From Candidatus Cohnella colombiensis (GTDB lineage Bacteria > Bacillota > Bacilli > Paenibacillales > Paenibacillaceae), in contig CP119317.1 of assembly GCA_029203125.1 (NCBI GenBank), positions 682,001 to 746,000 of the forward strand: 64,000 nt of DNA. The letters run 5' to 3'. The notes below the pieces were generated by a model. The model did no database searches. It was given only the letters and a program-made list of their open reading frames with translations, and was not told where the DNA came from. The position numbers and the translations under genes are program-made. Below are positions 55,268 to 64,000 of the stretch, one piece after another (positions within the stretch are counted from its first letter, which is position 1; the number at the start of each line of letters is the position of its first letter).

Positions 55268-56416
55268 ATGGGGACGAGAGTCATTCTGGCTGTACCACAA
55301 TGGGAGTACGCTTCAAAGCTTGCGGATTATTTGCGGGAGGAGGAGCCGACTTGGGAGATTGCCGCTTTTACACACATTAGCGCCATGCGGATGGAATTAG
55401 ATAATCATCGCAAAAGTGTCGATTTGCTAGTTGGACAGCTTGAGATGCTTGAAGAGCTCAACGTAGCTTCAGATGAAGTTAAGAGAATAATTGCGTTAGT
55501 AGAGTCTAATGGAGACGCTGGTGGCAAATGGACCGAGCTATTGCAATACCAACCGTTAACTACACTTTTATCGGCGATTCGCAATGAAGTAACAAGTAGA
55601 GTGGTACAAGCCCGAGAGGGGTGTAAGGTGATTACGGTATTTTCTGCATCAGGTGGAATCGGGAAGACGACTACGTCGCTTAATATGATAAGACAAGCTG
55701 GGGAACGAGGATTGGCAACCTTTTATCTCAATCTGGAGACGTTGAATGCGACAGCGATACTTTTTGGACAGGGGGAACCTGATCGGTTATCGCGGTTATT
55801 GTACGTGTTACAGGCTTATCCGGATAAGTGGGATGAGCAATTCCAACAGCTTCGCCGACATCAGCCCCAGTTGCGAACGGACTTTATTGATGCACCGGAT
55901 CATCCGGGAGAGCGACTAGCATTATCTTCGGAACTGCTTGAGACATTGATAACCAGAATAAGAGATAGCGGGAAGTACAATCTCATTGTGGTAGATCCGG
56001 ATAGTGGAGCGACTGATTGGCATTGCAAATTGCTAGAGTTAAGTGATGTAATCGTGTGGTTAACAATAGATGACCGACAAAGTATGAGTAAAGCGAAGCA
56101 ATTACTTCACTACTGGCAAGAGCAAAATGCGGCATTGACAGACAAGTCGATGTTCATTCTCAACAAAGCACTTGGAACAGGGTTGGTGAACGCTTGGTCG
56201 CTGCCTGGAGAAGAGCCAGCCACGTGTCTACCGTATATTCCGCAGTGGAAGGCTTCTGATCAGCCAAGTCGAATGATAGGTTCGCCTGTGTTTTGTGGAG
56301 CGGTGGATGAGCTGCTAGATCAGCTTGGTATTACTAAGCGGACAGCTTCAGTGAGGCGAAGGAAGGAGGAGCACCATGATGGAGCTCACCGGGTTGACGC
56401 CCGCGGAATTAGCTGA
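55268..56416 (+). CDS. tadZ: TadZ/CpaE-like P-loop ATPase of the Tad pilus system
   Basis: 382 residues: an N-terminal receiver-like region (~1-105) and a MinD/ParA-type ATPase with VFSASGGIGKTTTSLN (deviant Walker A, ~126-139), LNTLNATAIL-like switch region and LIVVDPDSGA (Walker B, ~235-244). CpaE/TadZ proteins place the Tad machine in the cell. ATG 55268 behind AAGGAGGAG. The tadA gene starts 41 bp before its end. Confidence 0.85.
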   Translation: MGTRVILAVPQWEYASKLADYLREEEPTWEIAAFTHISAMRMELDNHRKSVDLLVGQLEMLEELNVASDEVKRIIALVESNGDAGGKWTELLQYQPLTTLLSAIRNEVTSRVVQAREGCKVITVFSASGGIGKTTTSLNMIRQAGERGLATFYLNLETLNATAILFGQGEPDRLSRLLYVLQAYPDKWDEQFQQLRRHQPQLRTDFIDAPDHPGERLALSSELLETLITRIRDSGKYNLIVVDPDSGATDWHCKLLELSDVIVWLTIDDRQSMSKAKQLLHYWQEQNAALTDKSMFILNKALGTGLVNAWSLPGEEPATCLPYIPQWKASDQPSRMIGSPVFCGAVDELLDQLGITKRTASVRRRKEEHHDGAHRVDARGIS

Positions 56417-57620
56417 GCTAAGAGAAGCGGTGCGTGCGAGCTTATCATGGGATAGCTCTGTATCAGATGATGAACTGCGACAATTCATCGAACGCGAGCT
56501 TTTTCGAAGAGATAGATCCCGTAAGATGACTGCTACCGAGCTCAATGCTACAGTCAACAGGCTGTTTCATTCATTTCGTGGCTTAGATGCGTTGCAGCCT
56601 TTGCTTGAAGATCCGGAAATTACTGAAATCATGATTAATGCTCATGATGAAATTTTTATTGAACGGAGAGGTTCGTTACAGAAGGTCAATCTAGGATTCG
56701 AGAGCACAGAGCGGCTAGAGGATCTGATTCAGAATATTGTTGGAAAGGTTAATCGGATGGTTAATGAAGCTTCACCCATTGTGGATGCAAGGTTGCCGGA
56801 CGGATCTCGCGTACATGTCGTATTACCTCCATTAGCGCTCAAGGGACCCACAGTTACGATTCGCAGATTTCCCCACAAACCATTAGCGATGTCGGATTTG
56901 ATAGCTTTCGGTGCATTGACAGAGGAAGTTGCGAATTTCCTCAGATTGCTGGTCAAAGCCAAATATAATTTATTCATTAGTGGGGGGACAGGCTCAGGTA
57001 AGACAACATTTCTTAATGTGTTGTCCCAATGGATTCCAAGTCATGAGCGCATCATTACCATTGAGGATTCAGCTGAATTGCAAATCGGAGGCGTCGCGAA
57101 TCTCGTTTCGCTAGAGACTCGGAATGCGAATAGTGAAGGGAAAGGTGCGATTGGTGTCCGTGATCTTATTCGCGCTTCGCTTCGGATGCGTCCCAATCGC
57201 ATTATTGTTGGTGAAGTACGCGGGGCTGAAGCGCTTGATATGCTGCAGGCGATGAATACTGGGCACGAAGGAAGCTTATCGACCGGCCACGCCAATAGTG
57301 CGCGAGATATGATCTCGCGATTGGAGACGATGGTATTAAGTGGAGCGGACTTACCTGTACCCGTTATTCGGCATCAAATTTCATCCGCGGTAGATATCAT
57401 CGTACAACTGAGTCGATTCCGTGATTCTTCTCGAAGAGTTGCTGAAATATGCGAGGTTACGGGGATTTGTGATGGAGAGGTGATGCTTAATACTTTGTAT
57501 CGCTTTGAAGAAACCGGTGAAGTGAACGGCCGAATTTGTGGTCAACTTCTGCGCGTTGAAGCAATTAAAGATATAGGTAAGCTGCAGCATGCAGGATTGC
57601 ACCGAGAGGCGGTGGGATAG
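56376..57620 (+). CDS. tadA: TadA/CpaF-type secretion ATPase
   Basis: 414 residues, VirB11-like. PLLEDPEITEIMINAHDEIFIERRG, DARLPDGSRVHVVLPPLALKGPTVTIRRF, Walker A ISGGTGSGKTTFLN (~206), IITIEDSAELQ, RPNRIIVGEVRGAEALDMLQAMNTGHEGSLSTGHAN. Powers assembly of the Flp pilus at the inner membrane face. Start at 56376 or 56379 behind AAGGAGGAG. Stop is directly followed by the tadB start. Confidence 0.95.
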   Translation: MMELTGLTPAELAELREAVRASLSWDSSVSDDELRQFIERELFRRDRSRKMTATELNATVNRLFHSFRGLDALQPLLEDPEITEIMINAHDEIFIERRGSLQKVNLGFESTERLEDLIQNIVGKVNRMVNEASPIVDARLPDGSRVHVVLPPLALKGPTVTIRRFPHKPLAMSDLIAFGALTEEVANFLRLLVKAKYNLFISGGTGSGKTTFLNVLSQWIPSHERIITIEDSAELQIGGVANLVSLETRNANSEGKGAIGVRDLIRASLRMRPNRIIVGEVRGAEALDMLQAMNTGHEGSLSTGHANSARDMISRLETMVLSGADLPVPVIRHQISSAVDIIVQLSRFRDSSRRVAEICEVTGICDGEVMLNTLYRFEETGEVNGRICGQLLRVEAIKDIGKLQHAGLHREAVG

Positions 57621-58361
57621 ATGACGGACTATCGGCGCTACCAGTTGAGTCTACTAGAGAGATTGTGGGCATTGAGCATAGGGTGTCTGTTCTGTGCGGT
57701 CCTCACTTGGCTCATGTATCGACAGGTTTTAGTCGCAATGTGCGTTGCGCCAGCGGGTCTGCTATATCCAAAGCAACATGCCAAGCTGTTATGCAAGAAA
57801 AGACTAGACAAGTTAAGATTGCAATTTAAGGAAGCACTACATGCATTATCCGCATTATTAGCGGCGGGTCGCTCTGTAGATAATGCTTTTCTGACGCTTG
57901 AGGATGATCTGGTGATGTTAATCGGGCAAATGAATTCGGACATGATGAAGGAGTTGCAAATTATTGCAAATCGATTGCGTCTAGGTGACCCCTTAGAGGT
58001 AAGCTTGCTAGACTTTGCGCAACGTTCAGGGCTCGAAGAAGTGCGGAATTTCTCTGAGGTTATTGCAATATGCAAAAGAGCAGGAGGCGATTTAGTGGAA
58101 GTCGTGCGTAACACTTCACAATTTATTAGCGAGAAGCTAGATGTGGAGTTGGAAGTATCGGTTATGATCGCCAACAAGAAGTTTGAATCTCGCATTATGA
58201 TGGCAATGCCATTCGCTTTTGTCGGTATTCTAGGGTTCATGGCAGCAGATTATATGCAACCGCTGTATACAGGGATTGGGGTGGTTCTGTTAACCCTCTG
58301 TATTTTCTGTCTGCTCGGTTGCTGTTGGTGGATGCTACGGATTATGGACATACGCCTATGA
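57621..58361 (+). CDS. tadB: TadB-like inner-membrane platform protein
   Basis: 246 residues with membrane spans at ~15-50 and ~195-240 and a T2SSF domain (LDKLRLQFKEALHALSALLAAGRSVDNAFLTLEDDL, ANRLRLGDPLEVSLLDFAQRSGLEEVRNFSEVIAICKRAGGDLVEVVRNT). Platform protein on which TadA acts. Starts at the base after the tadA stop; ends with ATGA shared with tadC. Confidence 0.9.
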   Translation: MTDYRRYQLSLLERLWALSIGCLFCAVLTWLMYRQVLVAMCVAPAGLLYPKQHAKLLCKKRLDKLRLQFKEALHALSALLAAGRSVDNAFLTLEDDLVMLIGQMNSDMMKELQIIANRLRLGDPLEVSLLDFAQRSGLEEVRNFSEVIAICKRAGGDLVEVVRNTSQFISEKLDVELEVSVMIANKKFESRIMMAMPFAFVGILGFMAADYMQPLYTGIGVVLLTLCIFCLLGCCWWMLRIMDIRL

Positions 58362-59065
58362 ATGAATGGTTAGACAAGTTAGAACCGCTGTTACAACGTC
58401 CACGGATGTTGCTTGCCCAATTAAATGGGGGCTATTGTGAACTTGAGAAATTACGAGCTTGGACCACGAAGACGATTAAGCTTGGCTTGGTTGTTATCGT
58501 ATTGTGTGGCGTACTCTCGTTTGTCGGCAATAACTTCGCCATATTCGTCATTGGCACGATTGTCGCCTGCTGCATTCCTGTCCTTCGTACAAGAGAGCTT
58601 GCTCAGCAAGTGAGTCAGCGCAAGATGTTAATTTTAATGGCTCTGCCTGAGCTGTTAGCGCAGCTGCTGCTGATCGTTAATGCGGGTGAAAATGTACTTA
58701 GAGCGCTCATGAAATGCGCCGATCAAAGGATGGATGGTGAAAATCCTCTCTACGATGAATTAAAAGCAGCGTTGCTAGCGATGAAACGGGGAGAAAGCTT
58801 GGCAATTTCACTAGAAGAGATGGGGAGACGCTGTGGTGTAATTGAAGTAAAGCGATTTGCTGCAACGGTGCTCATTAACACGAGGCGTGGAGGTGATTCA
58901 TTCGTCCCGGCATTGCGTGAGCTCACAAGTCAAATGTGGGATCAACGAAAGGCGCTCACTCGAACGTTAGGGGAGCAGGCATCGACGAGATTAACTTTTC
59001 CGCTTACAGTCATTTTTTTGCTCATTATGGTATTGGTTGGCGCACCAGCGTTTTTCATGATGTAG
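58358..59065 (+). CDS. tadC: TadC-like inner-membrane platform protein
   Basis: 235 residues from the ATG at 58358, overlapping the tadB stop as ATGA; a TTG at 58319 is less likely. Membrane spans at ~38-75 and near the C terminus (LTFPLTVIFLLIMVLVGAPAFFMM). T2SSF domain: ALPELLAQLLLIVNAGENVLRALMKCAD, AMKRGESLAISLEEMGRRCGVIEVKRFAATVLINTRRGGDSFVPALREL. Partner of TadB. Confidence 0.9.
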   Translation: MNEWLDKLEPLLQRPRMLLAQLNGGYCELEKLRAWTTKTIKLGLVVIVLCGVLSFVGNNFAIFVIGTIVACCIPVLRTRELAQQVSQRKMLILMALPELLAQLLLIVNAGENVLRALMKCADQRMDGENPLYDELKAALLAMKRGESLAISLEEMGRRCGVIEVKRFAATVLINTRRGGDSFVPALRELTSQMWDQRKALTRTLGEQASTRLTFPLTVIFLLIMVLVGAPAFFMM

Positions 59066-59094
59066 AACAAATAACAATAGAGAGGATGAGTGCA

Positions 59095-59304
59095 ATGCTG
59101 TTAGCACTTTATGGTTTAGGAAGTAAGGCAGTTAATCGGTTGTGGAGAGATCAAAAAGGGATTGGCACTTTGGAGCTCGTATTGATTGTAGCCGTCATAA
59201 TTATTCTAATACTGATCTTCAAGGATTGGATTGTTACGTTTATAAACAAGATGTTAGGAAATGTAGATAACGAATCGAAAAAATTGTTTAGCAACAATAG
59301 CTAA
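59095..59304 (+). CDS. flp: Flp-family type IVb pilin
   Basis: 69 residues from the ATG at 59095 (the ATG at 59086 abuts AGAGG and is less likely). A short leader with DQKGIGTLE, cut by prepilin peptidase after Gly, then a hydrophobic helix (LVLIVAVIIILILIF) and a short tail. GxxxxE-type motif and length fit the Firmicute Flp1 pilins. It is the structural subunit of the pilus. Its stop TAA overlaps the next start (TAATG). Confidence 0.85.
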   Translation: MLLALYGLGSKAVNRLWRDQKGIGTLELVLIVAVIIILILIFKDWIVTFINKMLGNVDNESKKLFSNNS

Positions 59305-59987
59305 TGAAGCAACTGACGACGAATGCTCCAAGCTCGCTAAGGAGAAACACCTCGGGGTCGTTCACATTGGAAGCTTCGATGATCCTCCCGTGGGTCTTCA
59401 TGTTAAGTATGGTTGTATTGTTGTTTTCTTTGTTTATTTGGCAATCTACAGCACTCTATTATCGCTCTTCCATTGCTGCGGAGAGAGCTGCCTATAGCTG
59501 GTCAAATTCTGCAAAGGATATCCATACGGGGCGTTATCCGGAGGGGCAATATGATGGATTATATTGGCGACTCACTGATGATGCCCTCTTCCAAAGCTGG
59601 TTTGGTTTAGCATCAGGTAATCCAGGTGTTCGCGTCAATATTTCTTCTGGTAATGTTAACGTTCAGGGAAGTTCAGCAGCCGCAAAGCTTAGAAAAATCG
59701 GTGCGCGAATGCCATCGGCAATCCAAGGGAGTTTGTCCTATGACAACATTGGAATTCGCCAAATGGTAACCGTGCAAACAACTGCTTCATGGCTTCCTCA
59801 AGCACTTGTCTGGATGAATGGCCAACAGCAAGCAACAAATAAGGTAACTGCGTTAGTTGTTGAACCCACTGAATTTTTACGTACATTCGATCTGATCCGA
59901 TACTATTCAGCGAAGTTTAAATCATCTATGCAAGATTCCAAGTCAAAGAAAGAGCAAGCTGCTGCGAGCGTAAGCACGCGACAGTAG
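59304..59987 (+). CDS. TadE-like pseudopilin
   Basis: 227 residues: SGSFTLEASMILPWVFMLSMVVLLFSLFIWQSTALYYRSSIAAERAAYSWSNS near the N terminus is the TadE-type motif (FTLEA plus hydrophobic helix). The extracellular remainder is not recognised. Coupled to flp through TAATG. Likely a minor pilin of the Tad pilus. Confidence 0.8.
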   Translation: MKQLTTNAPSSLRRNTSGSFTLEASMILPWVFMLSMVVLLFSLFIWQSTALYYRSSIAAERAAYSWSNSAKDIHTGRYPEGQYDGLYWRLTDDALFQSWFGLASGNPGVRVNISSGNVNVQGSSAAAKLRKIGARMPSAIQGSLSYDNIGIRQMVTVQTTASWLPQALVWMNGQQQATNKVTALVVEPTEFLRTFDLIRYYSAKFKSSMQDSKSKKEQAAASVSTRQ

Positions 59988-60021
59988 TGTGCCATGTTCA
60001 AGGGAGAGGAGGAAGCGCTAG

Positions 60022-62316
60022 ATGGGGCAACAGATTGGGCAGATTAAGCATTCTGTTCCGACTCGACAAGGTGTAGTGGCACATACAAACGGAGCTGTAA
60101 CGATTTATTTTATCGCAATAACGGCTGCTCTTGTGCTTCTTACTGCACTATTAATTGATTTTGCTAGAGTCGCAGCATTTCGTAAGCAAGCGGAGCTAGC
60201 TGTGAAGTCGGGTGCGCGATCTGTACTCTCCTCCTTCGATCCTGTACTTTATGGAAGATACGGGTTATTTATTAGAGGCGGAGAAGCCTCTGACGAGCTT
60301 TTTCGCGAAATTGTATTGGGGAATTCAGTACCAGCTGAGGAGCAGATGTTTCCTTACTTGAATGCAAGGTGGGAGACAACAGATCTTATGGAAAGCCGTC
60401 CGATTGCAACTCATGAAGTATTTCGTAGACAAATACTTGAGGAAATGAAATATAAAGCACCCATCGATCTTACACTGGAAATGGCACAACGTATGCGCGG
60501 AGTGTCGGCTATGCTGAAGGAAACAGCAGATACAGTTGCGATCGTCGAGCAGATGCGCAAAGCCTATGATCGTCGTGAAACAGCGCTAGATCAGGCGTTG
60601 GAGTATCAAAGTAGCTACGGAGAAAAGGTACAAAAGCAACTGAAAGATCTTATTCCTGATTCGGCACAGAATCTGAATGCTGAACTGACCGACGGGAAAA
60701 TCGAGACGATTGCTGATTTAGTGAAGGGATATGACGATTATGTAAGCAAGCGGACAGAGGATGAGGCTCGGCGCGAGGCTATTAGATTGAAAGAGCTGGA
60801 GCGGGAAAAGCGTAAGCAGGATAAGAGAAAAGGGTTAGATTTCGATGGAATCGTGGATGAGAAAGAAGAGGAGCTTGCGCAGCCACAATATGAAGCAATT
60901 GTCGCAAGATTCGAATCGGGTGCTACCAAGCTAGCGACATCCCTTGCTTCAGTAGCGTCGAAGACAACTAGCCTAGCGGAGCAAGCTTATAACAAGACGC
61001 AAGGAGCTTGGCGAGATGCGCAAGAGGCGAATGAGGAGATGCGAGCGATTGCTGAACAAGCTAGAACATTAACTTCTACTGAGGTTAATACAGAGGATAC
61101 GAGCAAAGAGCAGCAGGAATCACTAGCTGAATTAAGACAAAGTATCGAAGACTTGTTGCTGGATTCACAGTATTTTGACCAATATGAGGCGGAAATTGTG
61201 CTTCAACATCAGCGAGGCGCTGATCTAGCGAATGAACTGAATATGATGTCAGCGTTAGTGGCTTCTGTTCCGAAATCGACGGGTAAAGGAGCCAAGATGA
61301 AGAGTGAAGCGGAGCGATTGTCCAAAGATTTTGATATATATACGAAAGCATATGGTCCGTCAGGTTCTGTTATTAGTGAGCGTAGTGCTTCATTCGAGGA
61401 ATATCGTTCTAAGGATGAAGAGCGCAAACAAGAAGAAGAGAAAGCGAAGTCGGAATGGAAGGGTGCGTTGCGCTTACTTAGCGCGTTGACTGAAAGCAAG
61501 GGTACTGAGGAGGAAAGGGCTCAGTTCAAGCAATTGGATCATTTCACGCAGCAGAACTTGGAATGGAACAAGACCCATGCAGTGCAATTGAAGGTTGAAC
61601 AATCGAAAGACCCGTCTGCAGGTCGTGATGAGGCGATGTCTGCATCGAATGTGATGCTGGATATTTTGCAGGATGCATTGATTAATTCAAGAGATGAGCT
61701 TTATTTCACGGAATATACGATGAGCAGATTGTCCCACTATGACCCACCCTTTGTGAAGCAATTGATTAGCGGTGGTGATGCGCCACTTTCCTATGAATAT
61801 CAAGAAGCGGAGTATGTGCTCTATGGCTTCAATCATCCTGCTGGCAACATCGCTGCAGCATATGGTGAGATCTTTGCTTTTCGTTTAGCAATTCGAACGA
61901 TGGAAGGTTTTGTAGAATGTCGTACGATGGGGCACCCGTTGTTAGTGTTAGCTGGGGCTCTTGTTTATGGCATTACGAATGCAATGAAAGATCTAACGAC
62001 ATTAATAGAGAAAGGTAAAGTTGAACTTTCGAAATATGTGAGGATCGATACGACATATACGGATTACTTGAGACTGTTTCTTCTCTTGCATGGCGGCGGG
62101 ACAGGCCAGATGGCGCGAATGATCGCTGTAATGGAAATCGAAACGGGTGTGTCATTTGATGGGGCTTATACTTATGTGAGTGGTGAAGCTACAGCTTCGA
62201 TTAAGCTCTGGTTTTTCCCAGGTTTACTGAAGATATTTGGCGGTGAAGGTGATTTAGGTGGAACGATAAAGGGGAATCGATATGAAGCAACATATATCGC
62301 AGATAGCTCCTATTAA
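60022..62316 (+). CDS. Large coiled-coil TadG-like protein (DUF5702-type)
   Basis: 764 residues. After a short cytoplasmic leader, GAVTIYFIAITAALVLLTALLIDFARVAAFRKQAELAVKSGARSVLSSF gives a TadG-like membrane helix (residues ~27-75). A long charged helical region follows (~150-510; ERKRKQEEEKAK-type segments predict coiled coil) and a globular C terminus (~520-764). Layout fits DUF5702 proteins in Gram-positive tad loci, but function is unknown. Possibly an extended surface stalk. Ends inside the next gene (35-bp overlap). Confidence 0.7.
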   Translation: MGQQIGQIKHSVPTRQGVVAHTNGAVTIYFIAITAALVLLTALLIDFARVAAFRKQAELAVKSGARSVLSSFDPVLYGRYGLFIRGGEASDELFREIVLGNSVPAEEQMFPYLNARWETTDLMESRPIATHEVFRRQILEEMKYKAPIDLTLEMAQRMRGVSAMLKETADTVAIVEQMRKAYDRRETALDQALEYQSSYGEKVQKQLKDLIPDSAQNLNAELTDGKIETIADLVKGYDDYVSKRTEDEARREAIRLKELEREKRKQDKRKGLDFDGIVDEKEEELAQPQYEAIVARFESGATKLATSLASVASKTTSLAEQAYNKTQGAWRDAQEANEEMRAIAEQARTLTSTEVNTEDTSKEQQESLAELRQSIEDLLLDSQYFDQYEAEIVLQHQRGADLANELNMMSALVASVPKSTGKGAKMKSEAERLSKDFDIYTKAYGPSGSVISERSASFEEYRSKDEERKQEEEKAKSEWKGALRLLSALTESKGTEEERAQFKQLDHFTQQNLEWNKTHAVQLKVEQSKDPSAGRDEAMSASNVMLDILQDALINSRDELYFTEYTMSRLSHYDPPFVKQLISGGDAPLSYEYQEAEYVLYGFNHPAGNIAAAYGEIFAFRLAIRTMEGFVECRTMGHPLLVLAGALVYGITNAMKDLTTLIEKGKVELSKYVRIDTTYTDYLRLFLLLHGGGTGQMARMIAVMEIETGVSFDGAYTYVSGEATASIKLWFFPGLLKIFGGEGDLGGTIKGNRYEATYIADSSY

Positions 62317-63229
62317 TAGCAGATTGAAGTCATCTGAGGGAAGTGTAACGCTAGAAGCGGCAATGGTAATGCCCCTCTTTTTAATGCTTATCGTTTTCCT
62401 GATCTTCTTGGTAAAGACGGCAGTCATTTCGATGGCACTCCACGGCGCCTTGTCTCAGACCGTGAGGCAGTCTGCAGCGATGTGGTACCCGATATCGCTC
62501 GGAATTGAGCAAGTGAGGGGAACAGCGGCGGACGAAAAGCTACAGCAATGGAATGAAAAGCTGAGCAGCGTCGGTGAAATGATGAATGAGGTTGGGCCAT
62601 TGCTGCCCTCGCCGATGAAGGAATGGGCAGAACAAGCGTCGTATGGTAGATGGTCTATTGAGGGGGAAGTTGCAAAGCTAGCTTTCGCACAATTGATGAA
62701 GCAATTCGTAGACGATCGTGTCCTCAATGACGAGAAAATTCAGCTTATTAATGTCGAGCTTCCCTCTGATTATGACAGGTCTAAAGCGAATCTAACGATT
62801 CGAGCCCAATATACCTTGCCTTTCCAAGTTCCGTTTCTAGATAAAAAGCTAGTGCTACGCGAATATGCGAGCGAACGTGTATGGATTGGAGGAACACCTT
62901 CACAATCGCGCATCGTTGATGACGATGTCGCTGATTTCACAGCCACATTCGTTTCTTTGGATCCGAATCCGGCACAACCGGGTCGGAAGGTTACACTTAC
63001 GATCCGTGTTAAACCTAATGAGACGGTTGATTTATCCGTGTTTTACAAGAGTGGACAAAGTCAGGCAAAGCATCTAGGCGAAGCAACCGCAGATGCATCG
63101 GGACTCGTCTCTTGGACATGGCTCGTTTCGGGGAGAACAACACCAGGCGAGTGGAACTTGAAGGTTAACAATAGTGAAGGGGCATCGTGGGATCATTATT
63201 TTCAAGTACAAGGAAAGGACAAAACATAA
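62282..63229 (+). CDS. Second TadE-like protein
   Basis: 315 residues. SEGSVTLEAAMVMPLFLMLIVFLIFLVKTAVISMALHGALSQTVRQSA (~18-65) is a TadE-type N terminus. The C-terminal ~80 residues (FVSLDPNPAQPGRKVTLTIRVKPNETVDLSVFYKSGQSQ) look like an immunoglobulin-like domain. The ATG at 62282 lies within the previous gene. Likely a minor pilin or tip component. Confidence 0.78.
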   Translation: MKQHISQIAPINSRLKSSEGSVTLEAAMVMPLFLMLIVFLIFLVKTAVISMALHGALSQTVRQSAAMWYPISLGIEQVRGTAADEKLQQWNEKLSSVGEMMNEVGPLLPSPMKEWAEQASYGRWSIEGEVAKLAFAQLMKQFVDDRVLNDEKIQLINVELPSDYDRSKANLTIRAQYTLPFQVPFLDKKLVLREYASERVWIGGTPSQSRIVDDDVADFTATFVSLDPNPAQPGRKVTLTIRVKPNETVDLSVFYKSGQSQAKHLGEATADASGLVSWTWLVSGRTTPGEWNLKVNNSEGASWDHYFQVQGKDKT

Positions 63230-63243
63230 ACAGGAGGTTAAGC

Positions 63244-63732
63244 GTGAATATCTCAGTGTTAGTGGCAGTAAGTGTATTTCTAGCAATTGCTTGCTGGACA
63301 GACCTCAGAACGATGCACATTTCCAATAAGCTTGTGCTACTGTTCGCTTGTAGTGGGCTGCTCTATCAAATGCTTTCTTACGGTGCGCTTCATGGGATCG
63401 AATTTGCACTTATGGGTGCACTTGCGGGCTTTGTTCCACTCTACTTACTCTTCTTGCTGCGCGGGCTTGGTGGAGGCGATGTGAAGTGGTTCGGCGCTTT
63501 CGGAATGTGGACAGGTGTGCTTCCCACTCTTCAACTTATGATTTATTCACTGCTCTGCGCAGGTGGTATCGCGTTATTCGTACTTTTCTTCCGTTTGCCA
63601 TGGCTACGTGAACTAGCGATGCGTGTAAAATGGCCTTGGGGATCCCATCCGACAACTTCGGGTAGGGCGGCACATTTTCCATTTATGCTTGCTGTTGCAC
63701 CAAGTTTTATGATACTTATCGCGAAAGGGTAG
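63244..63732 (+). CDS. A24-type prepilin peptidase (TadV/CpaA)
   Basis: 162 residues from the GTG at 63244, behind AGGAGGTTAAGC; the frame from 63187 is rejected because it lies in the previous gene. Membrane spans are predicted throughout. Catalytic aspartates: WTDLRTMHISN near residue 19 and GLGGGDVKWFGAFGMW (GxGD-like) near residue 80. Cuts the leader of the Flp pilin and TadE-like proteins. No N-terminal methylase domain, as in TadV. Confidence 0.88.
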   Translation: MNISVLVAVSVFLAIACWTDLRTMHISNKLVLLFACSGLLYQMLSYGALHGIEFALMGALAGFVPLYLLFLLRGLGGGDVKWFGAFGMWTGVLPTLQLMIYSLLCAGGIALFVLFFRLPWLRELAMRVKWPWGSHPTTSGRAAHFPFMLAVAPSFMILIAKG

Positions 63733-63741
63733 TGGATATCG

Positions 63742-64000
63742 ATGTCACAACTGCATGTTCGCTTCGAGCAGCACAGAGGGCATTTTATGAGAATTGAACA
63801 GGATCCACCTTTACTACAACAATCGCTTAATCGCACCCAACTCCAAATGTTGAAGGATTGCGAAGTATTGGGGATGCTTCCGATAGAACTGGAGGAAATG
63901 AACGGCAACGTGTCTCTGCGTTATTGTATTTCTGATACACGAATGTTATCTGAAGTTTTACGGACAACGAAATGGTCGATGTCGGATATGATGGTAGCAT
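63742..64000 (+). CDS. DUF6382-like protein, 5' end only (cut by window edge)
   Basis: Open from the ATG at 63742 to the end of the window (86 codons): MSQLHVRFEQHRGHFMRIEQ..., MLKDCEVLGMLPIELEEMNGNVSLRYCISDTRMLSEVLRTTKWSMSDMMVA. The opening and its place after the prepilin peptidase fit DUF6382 proteins, which often carry a C-terminal FHA domain in paenibacilli; that part is outside the window. Named with moderate confidence. Confidence 0.65.
   Translation, partial: MSQLHVRFEQHRGHFMRIEQDPPLLQQSLNRTQLQMLKDCEVLGMLPIELEEMNGNVSLRYCISDTRMLSEVLRTTKWSMSDMMVA

Overview
The window looks like a chromosomal segment from a Paenibacillaceae-type Firmicute (Paenibacillus/Cohnella-like). Evidence: low-to-moderate G+C, strong AGGAGG ribosome binding sites, secreted polysaccharidases carrying triple S-layer-homology (SLH) domains, two YesM/YesN-type sensor kinase/AraC regulator pairs next to sugar ABC transporters, a Gram-positive Tad locus, and a Bacillus-like YceC-H/TelA stress cluster. 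No rRNA, tRNA or CRISPR array was seen.

Region 1 (1-34 kb) is a plant/fungal polysaccharide utilisation region. It starts with the 3' part of a glycoside hydrolase family 2 (GH2) protein ending in SLH domains (1-2181). Then come an SLH-anchored GH16 glucanase, a second secreted GH16 glucanase, a convergent beta-helix protein with two discoidin/CBM32 domains, and a cytoplasmic GH2 enzyme. Two sugar ABC systems follow, each with two permeases and a lipoprotein binding protein but no ATPase: 11096-17757 with a downstream kinase/regulator pair, and 30865-34051 divergent from a regulator/kinase/GH30 operon. Between them lie a VanW-family protein, a LacI-type repressor with operator-like palindromes, and a 5.5-kb gene for a cellulase with two nearly identical GH5-CBM-CBM units, a pre-SLH domain and three SLH domains.

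Region 2 (34.1-36.7 kb) is accessory. An IS3-family element (34122-35790, 3-bp target duplication GGA, imperfect 26-bp terminal repeats, A-AAA-AAG frameshift site) sits in the loop of what was the hairpin terminator of the second ABC operon. Then about 0.95 kb of non-coding DNA holds two direct copies of a foldback repeat around another long inverted repeat.

Region 3 (36.7-48.5 kb) is a complete-looking Ter (tellurite/chemical stress) system: a vWA protein, two TerD proteins, a TerD-TerA-like fusion, TerC, then a run with overlapping ends encoding a CitE-like lyase, a PRTase-TRSP protein, a StiP/PRTase-PELOTA protein, a HAD phosphatase and an ATP-grasp ligase, and finally an XpaC-like membrane protein and TelA. 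A sequence matching the sigma-W consensus (TGAAAC, 16-bp spacer, CGTA) lies ahead of the first terD. Published comparative genomics proposes that this type of cluster makes an unidentified nucleoside-like metabolite. It is the strongest candidate here for poorly described biology.

Region 4 (48.5-55.2 kb) holds mixed genes: a YitT-family membrane protein, an orphan sugar-binding lipoprotein, an NlpC/P60 hydrolase, a guanylate-kinase-like protein with an altered P-loop, and a GH2 beta-mannosidase behind an operator-like palindrome.

Region 5 (55.2-64 kb) is a Tad/Flp pilus locus: TadZ-like, TadA, TadB, TadC, Flp pilin, TadE-like, a large coiled-coil TadG-like protein, a second TadE-like protein, prepilin peptidase, and the 5' end of a DUF6382-like gene cut by the window edge.
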